This document shows, one piece after another, positions 6,263 to 11,080 of a stretch of DNA of 11,080 bases. The first letter of the stretch is position 1. Every line of letters starts with the position of its first letter. Source of the DNA: Clostridia bacterium (GTDB lineage: Bacteria > Bacillota > DSM-16504 > Desulfitibacterales > Desulfitibacteraceae); the NCBI GenBank assembly GCA_018333845.1, contig JAGXSK010000008.1, positions 1 through 11,080 on the forward strand, read 5' to 3'. The position numbers and the translations under genes are program-made. Under the pieces are notes generated by a model, which was not told the origin of the DNA, ran no database searches, and worked only from the letters and a program-made list of their open reading frames with translations.

Positions 6263-6324
6263 TTTGCTCATTTATGAATCAACAGTTGCGTTATTTGCTC
6301 ATTTATGAATCAACAGTTGCGTTA
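6263..6324. repeat. Perfect 31-bp tandem duplication
   Basis: The unit at 6263-6293 is repeated without a change at 6294-6324. Each copy begins TTTGCTCATTTATGAAT and contains the small palindrome CAACAGTTG. The array lies 118-179 bp upstream of the yibE/F-like start codon. Identity of the copies suggests a recent duplication or a doubled binding site. Confidence 0.95.
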
Positions 6325-6341
6325 AAAGGTTAATTAGGGTT

Positions 6342-6363
6342 CATGCATATGGACATTTGCATG
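6342..6363. promoter_or_regulatory. Inverted repeat CATGCA-N10-TGCATG, candidate operator
   Basis: Six-base arms (6342-6347 and 6358-6363) are separated by 10 bp, a spacing that would place the half-sites about one and a half helical turns apart. It sits about 80 bp before the yibE/F-like gene. No regulator can be named. Confidence 0.35.
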
Positions 6364-6441
6364 TTATTTATATAGTATATTATTCATAAAGCTATTTCTA
6401 ATTCTTAAGTATACTAATTTTAATCTGGGAGATGATGTAAG

Positions 6442-7590
6442 GTGAAAAAAGCTGCTGCAATACTATTATTAATTATAATTTTACTTGTTCCCACCTTGAC
6501 AACAGCTAATGATGCTCAGGGCGGCTATAATTATAATTCTGATGATTTACTTGAACCTGTAATGGCACGAGCCAAAATTATTGATATGCTTTATGAAGGC
6601 GAGGGAGATTATGGTTTTGTCCATCAGTTATTTGCAGCAGAAATCTTAACAGGTCCCTTCAAGGGAGAAACTGTCCTGGTTGAGAATGCCTTTTCTGGCA
6701 ATCCTGCAATGGATATGATTATCAATCCTGGCGACAAAGTCATACTGGCAATGGAGGTAATAGATAATCAAATTACTGCAGCCTATCCACAGGACTTCTA
6801 TAGAGAATTTCATATTTATCTTTTGACTGGAATATTTATTTTAGTGATATTAGTTATTGGCCAGTTAAAGGGTTTAAAAGCCATTATAGCCCTTGGCATT
6901 ACAATACTCCTTATTGCAAAGGTCATGCTGCCGGCAATGCTTAAGGGATACGATCCCCTTATGCTGGCCATTATTATCTCGGTAATAGTTACCACCATAA
7001 CCCTGGTAACTATTGGCGGCTTAACCGCTAAAACCCTTGCAGCCATTCTTGGTACTACAGGGGGAGTTTTAGTAGCGGCCTTTATCTCCGTATGGATTGG
7101 GCATGCAGCCAAGCTGACAGGTTTAAGTGGTCAGGACGCTCAAATGCTCATGTATATTGCAGATAATGTAGGCTTTAACTTCAAAAATCTGCTTTTTGCA
7201 GGCATTATAATTGGGGCTCTAGGTGCTGTAATGGATGTGAGCATTTCCATAGCATCTGCAATGGAAGAAGTCAAGTGTAATAACCCGTCCATCTCAAGGA
7301 CCAGACTAATACAGTCTGGAATGAATGTTGGCAAGGATATTATGGGTACCATGACAAACACTTTAATCCTTGCTTATACAGGGGCGTCCATACCCTTGCT
7401 GCTTTTATTCCTTGCTTATGAGCAGTCGTATTTAAAAATAGTTAATATGGATTTTATAGCTACCGAGTTTGTAAGGTCCTTATCAGGCAGCATTGGACTT
7501 ATATTTACCATTCCTATAACTGCTTTGGTAAGTGCGGCATTGACCAGAACTTCATCATCCAGAAAGAGTTCTAAAGAAACGACCATGTAG
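6442..7590 (+). CDS. YibE/F family membrane protein
   Basis: This is a 382-residue integral membrane protein of the YibE/F-like family, whose biochemical role is unknown. An N-terminal signal-like helix (about 5-22) is followed by a roughly 100-residue extracytoplasmic domain with a beta-rich look (AEILTGPFKGETVLVENAF, NPGDKVIL). About seven membrane helices follow (near 124-140, 145-165, 173-190, 197-219, 250-274, 301-325, 349-368). Family hallmarks are GGLTAKTLAAILGTTGGV, the GALGAVMDVSISIASAMEE segment and MGTMTNTLILAYTGASIPLL. The C-terminal tail is Ser/Lys-rich and cytoplasmic. Translation starts at a GTG with GGGAG about 10 nt upstream; the nearer ATG ATG is followed at once by TAA. It is a single-gene unit ended by a clear terminator, with a repeat-rich upstream region. 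Confidence 0.92.
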   Translation: MKKAAAILLLIIILLVPTLTTANDAQGGYNYNSDDLLEPVMARAKIIDMLYEGEGDYGFVHQLFAAEILTGPFKGETVLVENAFSGNPAMDMIINPGDKVILAMEVIDNQITAAYPQDFYREFHIYLLTGIFILVILVIGQLKGLKAIIALGITILLIAKVMLPAMLKGYDPLMLAIIISVIVTTITLVTIGGLTAKTLAAILGTTGGVLVAAFISVWIGHAAKLTGLSGQDAQMLMYIADNVGFNFKNLLFAGIIIGALGAVMDVSISIASAMEEVKCNNPSISRTRLIQSGMNVGKDIMGTMTNTLILAYTGASIPLLLLFLAYEQSYLKIVNMDFIATEFVRSLSGSIGLIFTIPITALVSAALTRTSSSRKSSKETTM

Positions 7591-7616
7591 TATTAAACTC
7601 TTGAAAATTGCTTTAT

Positions 7617-7643
7617 AAGAGCTGATTAAAGTCAGCTCTTTTT
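7617..7643 (+). terminator. Rho-independent terminator of the yibE/F-like gene
   Basis: AAGAGCTGA (7617-7625) pairs with TCAGCTCTT (7632-7640) around a 6-nt loop, and a T run follows. It starts 27 bp after the stop codon. Confidence 0.93.
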
Positions 7644-7772
7644 CATTTTCTAGCAGTACACCCCAGGCAGTACCCCTGGTTATGCGGCCAAATGTCACCA
7701 AATGCATAGAAAAACTAAAGTTTTTTTAAAATAATACTGCTTAAGTTAATGTTAATTCTTTGAAATAAAGTA

Positions 7773-7778
7773 TATAAT
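7773..7778 (+). promoter_or_regulatory. Candidate -10 box of degV
   Basis: A perfect TATAAT lies 35 bp before the degV ATG. The sequence 17 bp further upstream (TGTTAA) matches the -35 consensus poorly, so either the promoter relies on its -10 region or it is not the true one. Confidence 0.4.
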
Positions 7779-7813
7779 GATAAATGTAAAATCAACTACG
7801 AGGGGGAAGAAAA

Positions 7814-8671
7814 ATGTCATTGCAAGAGAAAATAGCTATTATTACTGATACTTCTTGTGACTTGCCGCAAGATACAATTGACAAATACAATATTCATCTG
7901 CTTCCGTTAAAGATTATATATCAAGATAAAGAATATGATGATAGATTAGAGATTTCAGCAGAGGAAATTTATGCAAGGTTTGCGGAAGAAGTACCAACAA
8001 CTTCAATGCCTTCTAGAGACACTGCAGCAAAGCTGTTTGAAAGCTTACGTGCTCAGGGTTATCAAAAGATTCTGGCCATATTATTGTCAAGTGGTTTAAG
8101 TGCTACATATGAAATGGTAGAAAACTTAAGAAAAGAGTTTTCCGATATAGATATCAGGGTAATCAATTCCAAATCCCTTTCCATGGGGTTAGGCTTTCTC
8201 GTAGTTGAAGGGGGCAAGCTTCTTGAAGAAAAGAAAATGCAATTTGAAGAAATTATTCAAAGCTTGAAAAAAACCCGCGAAAGAATAAATCTCTTTTATG
8301 CTATTCCTACCCTGGAATATTTACGAAAGGGAGGCAGGATTGGTCTGGTGTCAGCTACCCTTGGCTCTCTTATAGATTTAAAGCCAGTCATATCCATAAA
8401 TGAAGAAGGTAAATATTATTCTCATGCCAAGGTAAGGGGCAGGAAAAAGTCCATTGCCAGGATCATTGAACTAGTTGAGGAGCTAAGTAACGGCAGGCAA
8501 ATCAATGTTGCTGTCATGCATGGGGATGCAGAAGAAGAAGGCCTGAAAATTAAAGAATACTTTGAGAAAAAGCCAAATGTAAAAGAAATTTTCTTTGGCC
8601 AAATCAGTCCTGCTTTAGTTGTGCACACTGGTCCAGGGTTAGTTGGAATATGCTACCAGCTAATTGATTAA
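7814..8671 (+). CDS. DegV family fatty-acid-binding protein
   Basis: DegV proteins bind a single fatty acid; those that work with FakA (FakB proteins) present it for phosphorylation so that exogenous fatty acids can enter phospholipids. The 285-residue length is typical. Conserved landmarks are ITDTSCDLP (10-18), TTSMPS (62-67), SSGLSATYE (92-100), IPTLEYLRKGGRI (164-176) and HTGPGLVG (271-278); the Thr/Ser and His-Thr-Gly-Pro-Gly elements line the lipid carboxylate site. GAGGGGG lies 7 nt before the ATG. No fakA kinase gene is next to it, which is common for dispersed FakB paralogues, so partner and lipid preference remain open. It stands alone and converges on a bidirectional terminator shared with the L,D-transpeptidase gene. 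Confidence 0.94.
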   Translation: MSLQEKIAIITDTSCDLPQDTIDKYNIHLLPLKIIYQDKEYDDRLEISAEEIYARFAEEVPTTSMPSRDTAAKLFESLRAQGYQKILAILLSSGLSATYEMVENLRKEFSDIDIRVINSKSLSMGLGFLVVEGGKLLEEKKMQFEEIIQSLKKTRERINLFYAIPTLEYLRKGGRIGLVSATLGSLIDLKPVISINEEGKYYSHAKVRGRKKSIARIIELVEELSNGRQINVAVMHGDAEEEGLKIKEYFEKKPNVKEIFFGQISPALVVHTGPGLVGICYQLID

Positions 8672-8706
8672 ATGTTGTACAAAGTTACATAGTACAAAAT
8701 ACAGCC

Positions 8707-8747
8707 GTGTAAAAAGCTGCAGAAATTATTTTTGCAGCTTTTTACAC
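8707..8747. terminator. Bidirectional terminator between degV and the L,D-transpeptidase gene
   Basis: GTGTAAAAAGCTGCA (8707-8721) and its exact complement (8733-8747) form a 15-bp stem that can extend by one G-U and three A-U pairs to a TTA loop. T runs lie in the 3' arm on both strands, so it can serve the convergent genes on either side. Confidence 0.9.
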
Positions 8748-8875
8748 AATCAGAAAATATAAGTTCCACAAAGTAGATAGTGGCCGGCCAAAACGCAGAA
8801 TCCAAGCTGCATAGCCGACCTAGAACGCCCTGTTCGTCTTCAAAAAGCAAGTCTGCATCGGCTTAAGATACAGGC

Positions 8876-9811
8876 TTATTCTTCTAGTAATTTATAGAGT
8901 TCATCTGTAAATTCTCCAGTAGGCTCCATTGAGTTTAAAAGCTGAAAATATTTAATAGCCAATGCGGTCATTTCCCCAAATCTGCCGTCAGCTGGACCCC
9001 AGTATACACCAACCTCCCTGAGTCTGTACTGCCATGGTATAAGGTTTTGGGAGTTTGCTCCATACTTTAAATTAGTTTTGCTCAAAGGAGGATAATCTCC
9101 AATGACTACAACTGGAGTGCCTATCCTAACAAGGGGAAAAAGCTCCTGAACATGCTGGTTGAACATTCTGATACAGCCTGCAGAAGCTCTTCTGCCTATA
9201 GACCATGGCTTGTTTGTTCCATGAATTCCATAGTTTCCCCATGGCACATTAAGACCTAACCAACGAGTGCCCAGAGCCCCTCCACCTCGTATTGATTTAT
9301 TAACCACTTTGAACTCCCCTACTGGTGTAGGTGTTTTATTTTTGCCTATGGCTACAGGATACTCTTTGAATATTTTGTTATCCAGGTAGACAGTAAGACA
9401 GCTGGTATTCTTATCTATAACAATTTTCATGTCGCCATCTATATCCTTTAAGTCTTTATCTGGTGTCGGTGGTGCCTTCACGTTCTGGGCAAGAAGCTCC
9501 CAAGTTTCCAGGGTAACCATGGAGGAGGAACCCATCCCATGATCTCTATGAAATCTAATTACAGCTCTTTGGGTTGGGTAATCATATACTCCTGATATAC
9601 TGCCAGTATAATACCCAAGCTCTTTTAGTCTTTCCTGCAGTTCCTCTACATCTGGACCCTCCTGGGCAGGTTCAGTAGCTGATAATACCCTATCACTATC
9701 ATGACACCCCACAAGCAATGGTTCTTCTGAACCAGCTAAGGAAATATCTATAGATATGAGCAATAGATTTATAAGAAAAAATAAAAAAAAGGCATAGGGT
9801 AATTTTTTCAT
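8876..9811 (-). CDS. Exported L,D-transpeptidase (YkuD fold) with peptidoglycan-binding domains
   Basis: This enzyme is expected to form 3-3 (L,D) cross-links in peptidoglycan outside the cell. The 311-residue protein has a hydrophobic signal or anchor (about 6-25, possible cleavage near SLAG) and an N-terminal peptidoglycan-binding domain (about 53-110; DVEELQERLKELGYYTG...TQRAVIRFH). The YkuD catalytic domain (about 127-238) contains IHGTNKPWSIG and SAGCIRM, giving catalytic His197 and Cys213; Ala replaces the His of the usual SHGC, which also varies in B. subtilis YkuD. A second, C-terminal peptidoglycan-binding-like repeat spans about 258-311. An LVGC sequence at 33-36 resembles a lipobox but follows two Glu residues rather than the hydrophobic core, so lipidation is doubtful. 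The ATG at 9811 has GGTGGGG at proper distance; the TTG just before it is too close. Confidence 0.93.
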   Translation of the reverse strand: MKKLPYAFFLFFLINLLLISIDISLAGSEEPLLVGCHDSDRVLSATEPAQEGPDVEELQERLKELGYYTGSISGVYDYPTQRAVIRFHRDHGMGSSSMVTLETWELLAQNVKAPPTPDKDLKDIDGDMKIVIDKNTSCLTVYLDNKIFKEYPVAIGKNKTPTPVGEFKVVNKSIRGGGALGTRWLGLNVPWGNYGIHGTNKPWSIGRRASAGCIRMFNQHVQELFPLVRIGTPVVVIGDYPPLSKTNLKYGANSQNLIPWQYRLREVGVYWGPADGRFGEMTALAIKYFQLLNSMEPTGEFTDELYKLLEE

Positions 9812-9826
9812 CAAGACACCCCACCA

Positions 9827-9903
9827 ACTAATTAGTCAATAATTAGTATTCATAAGGTATCTTATCTATGCCTCTGGTTCATAACTAAATTAACTAATTA
9901 TTG
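9827..9903. promoter_or_regulatory. Cluster of ACTAATTA boxes upstream of the L,D-transpeptidase gene
   Basis: A perfect palindrome ACTAATTAGT (9827-9836) lies next to CAATAATTAGT (9837-9847), which is an exact inverted copy of ACTAATTATTG (9893-9903). Three copies of the same core within 77 bp of the start codon suggest regulator binding sites, though the sequence is simple and AT-rich. Confidence 0.4.
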
Positions 9904-9999
9904 CCTTTTTACTTGAAAACCCTCGCGTCCAGGCTGGTTTCCTTAACCTATGAGTTGTTAGATATTCCACCAATATGATTTTCATAAGGTTGATTTATA

Positions 10000-10674
10000 T
10001 TACTTTATTCCATACTGGGATCCTGATTTTTGTCCATAGCGTGTAGCCATATCCTCTTGTTCTGCTTTTATCAATTCCTCAGCTAATACTACTGGTTTAC
10101 CTATCATACTGGCATATATGTATGATTTAGCACTTGCCTCCAGCAGCTCACATACATCAAGTGCTCCAGCAAGGCTCTTACCTACCCCAACTGCACCGTG
10201 ATTTGCCAGCAGGGCAGCAGGTTTATTGCCTAAAGCCTCCACTACATTTTCGGCAAGCTCCCAGGTTCCAACCCTGGCATAATCAGCAGTTTTAACCCCT
10301 CCTCCAAAAACTATGGCCATTGCATCAATTACTGGAGGAAAGTCCTGCCTGGTAACGGCAATGGCAGTTGCATATACTGAATGGGTATGTATGACGGCAT
10401 TCACATCTGACCTTGCCTTTAAAATAGCCCTGTGCATGTTAACTTCAATTGACGGTTTTCTTTTCCCCTCAACAATATTTCCTTCCAGATCCAGCATGAC
10501 TAGATCTTCTGATATTAACTGATCATAGGCCATACCACTTGGGGTAACCATCATTAAATCTTTACTTACCCGGACACTAATATTTCCTCCTGTACCTGTA
10601 ACCAGGCCCTTTGTAATTAATAGGTTGCCATATTTAATAATTTCTTTTTTTAGGAATTCCTGCTCAATGGACAT
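10000..10674 (-). CDS. Class II aldolase/adducin family protein
   Basis: This is a zinc-dependent enzyme of the FucA/AraD fold that cleaves or modifies a sugar phosphate. The 224-residue length is typical. Visible elements are the phosphate loop TGTGGNIS (26-33), TPSGMAYDQL (44-53), KPSIEVNMH with the catalytic-position Glu77, the zinc ligands His96 and His98 in IHTHS, and His159 in ANHG. It resembles L-fuculose-phosphate aldolase most, but 5-deoxyribulose-1-phosphate aldolases, methylthioribulose-phosphate dehydratases and sugar-phosphate epimerases share all these features, and no neighbouring gene indicates a substrate. GGAGG lies 7 nt before the ATG at 10674. It has a leader of roughly 180 nt if the upstream TATAAT is its promoter. 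No clear terminator follows it. Confidence 0.9.
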   Translation of the reverse strand: MSIEQEFLKKEIIKYGNLLITKGLVTGTGGNISVRVSKDLMMVTPSGMAYDQLISEDLVMLDLEGNIVEGKRKPSIEVNMHRAILKARSDVNAVIHTHSVYATAIAVTRQDFPPVIDAMAIVFGGGVKTADYARVGTWELAENVVEALGNKPAALLANHGAVGVGKSLAGALDVCELLEASAKSYIYASMIGKPVVLAEELIKAEQEDMATRYGQKSGSQYGIK

Positions 10675-10794
10675 AATTCACCCTCCAGGTATACTTTTTT
10701 AGGCATTTAAGGCATCTGTCAGCCTTGAATTAAAATAGTGTTAATTCCCCTTCCTCTGAACCCTCATCCAACCTGCCCTCCTCAAAAATTCCTT

Positions 10795-10830
10795 GCTGTA
10801 AACATAGATTGGACCAATCTAATTTATAGC
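10795..10830. promoter_or_regulatory. 36-bp imperfect dyad with perfect 17-bp core
   Basis: The core TAGATTGG-A-CCAATCTA (10805-10821) is a perfect palindrome with one central base. The symmetry extends outward through GCTGTAAA (10795-10802) and TTTATAGC (10823-10830), with one G-T pair. It could be a repressor operator or, as RNA, a hairpin in the aldolase leader; on the minus strand five T residues follow shortly after. Confidence 0.55.
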
Positions 10831-10861
10831 AGCTTTAACAGGGAAACCCTATTGCCTTTTT

Positions 10862-10867
10862 ATTATA
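10862..10867 (-). promoter_or_regulatory. Candidate -10 box of the aldolase gene
   Basis: A perfect TATAAT on the minus strand lies about 190 bp before the aldolase ATG. No good -35 match lies at 17 bp, although the upstream DNA is very A/T-rich. Confidence 0.35.
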
Positions 10868-10920
10868 ATCAAAAAAATAATCATATAAAAGTGCACATCA
10901 ATTTTAATTAATCAATTGAT

Positions 10921-10949
10921 AAAAAAAAGAACCTATAGTATATAGGTCC
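10921..10949 (-). terminator. Rho-independent terminator of panD
   Basis: On the minus strand GGACCTATA pairs with TATAGGTTC (9 bp including one G-U) around a 3-nt loop, followed by eight T residues. It lies 22 bp after the panD stop. Confidence 0.94.
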
Positions 10950-10971
10950 ATGAAGTATTTCTTTATTGAAT

Positions 10972-11080
10972 TTAACCTGTCTGCTTGTTGTTTTCATCCA
11001 CAAAAACTATATTGGGCTCATAGCTTTCCGCTTCTTCTGGAGTCATATAACAATAGGCTATAATAATCACCTTATCCCCT
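10972..11080 (-). CDS. panD: Aspartate 1-decarboxylase, C-terminal part (5' end outside window)
   Basis: The last 35 codons and stop of a minus-strand gene are present: GDKVIIIAYCYMTPEE followed by AESYEPNIVFVDENNKQTG. This matches the C-terminus of the small pyruvoyl enzyme PanD, with its G-D-x-V-I-I-I strand and Y-x-P-x-x-V-F-V-D-x-x-N ending. PanD converts L-aspartate to beta-alanine for pantothenate and CoA synthesis. The self-cleavage Gly-Ser site lies outside the window, so it cannot be checked. As the gene is followed at once by a terminator it is probably last in its operon; panB and panC may lie beyond the right edge. Confidence 0.92.
   Translation of the reverse strand, partial: GDKVIIIAYCYMTPEEAESYEPNIVFVDENNKQTG

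Larger units (their letters stand above)
6061..6441. other. Divergent intergenic region between the CoADR-rhodanese gene and the yibE/F-like gene
   Basis: This 381-bp stretch carries the upstream regions of two divergent genes. It contains a 31-bp tandem duplication, a CATGCA/TGCATG inverted repeat and a small AAAACC/GGTTTT hairpin (6247-6263). No plausible coding sequence lies here apart from the unlikely N-terminal extension of the minus-strand gene. Confidence 0.7.
10675..10920. other. Intergenic region and probable leader of the class II aldolase gene
   Basis: This region lies between the panD terminator and the aldolase start codon. It contains a TATAAT on the minus strand, a 36-bp imperfect dyad, a ribosome-binding-like AGGAGG followed by a 13-codon reading frame (10771-10730), and a small AAGGC/GCCTT hairpin (10709-10726). 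I recognise no known riboswitch class. Confidence 0.6.

Noticed and set aside
6816..7361. Minus-strand frames at 6816-7112 and 7140-7361, and at 8422-8628; plus-strand frame at 10313-10522
   Set aside because: Antisense shadows of yibE/F-like, degV and the aldolase, without start signals.
8668..8850. 60-codon minus-strand frame
   Set aside because: It runs through the bidirectional terminator hairpin, starts at a TTG with no ribosome binding site and resembles no family I know.
9026..9130. Lipoprotein assignment for the L,D-transpeptidase from LVGC at residues 33-36
   Set aside because: The lipobox-like residues come after a charged segment beyond the hydrophobic core, so a standard signal or membrane anchor fits better.
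1..11080. CRISPR array, transposase, tRNA or rRNA
   Set aside because: No spaced direct repeats of CRISPR type, no transposase motifs, and no tRNA- or rRNA-like sequence was seen. The repeats present are contiguous tandem units.

Overview
The window looks like chromosomal DNA from an anaerobic, low-GC Gram-positive bacterium of the Clostridia. The signs are a biotin-dependent sodium-pump decarboxylase operon, strong AGGAGG-type ribosome binding sites, T-run terminators, DegV, YibE/F and a YkuD-type L,D-transpeptidase, and a probable selenoprotein. It holds ten complete protein genes plus one partial gene at each edge. Most lie on the minus strand; only yibE/F-like and degV are on the plus strand.

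Positions 1-3004 (minus) carry mmdA-mmdD-mmdC-mmdB, the four subunits of a membrane decarboxylase that removes CO2 from an acyl-CoA, most likely methylmalonyl-CoA, and exports Na+. mmdB runs off the left edge. A 13-unit heptamer tandem repeat fills most of the gap between mmdA and mmdD, and the cluster has an unusually A-ending codon bias. Positions 3296-3748 (minus) hold a small Nudix-fold protein with an altered catalytic box, followed by its terminator.

Positions 3932-6060 (minus) hold a CoA-disulfide/persulfide reductase fused to a rhodanese domain. Downstream of it is a 90-codon gene that ordinary ORF calling misses because codon 30 is TGA. Its product resembles HesB/IscA-like proteins, the TGA sits where those proteins have a conserved Cys, and a GC-rich hairpin lies at SECIS distance downstream. 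I read it as a selenoprotein; this is the most interesting item in the window. The two genes together suggest thiol/persulfide or sulfur-transfer redox chemistry.

Positions 6061-6441 form a 381-bp divergent intergenic region with a perfect 31-bp tandem duplication and an inverted repeat. Then come a YibE/F-family membrane protein (6442-7590, plus) with a terminator and a DegV fatty-acid-binding protein (7814-8671, plus). degV and the following minus-strand L,D-transpeptidase converge on a long bidirectional hairpin. Further right on the minus strand are a class II aldolase/adducin family enzyme, with a long leader containing a striking dyad, and the last 35 codons of panD (aspartate 1-decarboxylase) with its own terminator.

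Apart from the mmd cluster the genes appear to be single transcription units. All functional names rest on recognised motifs and not on database searches.
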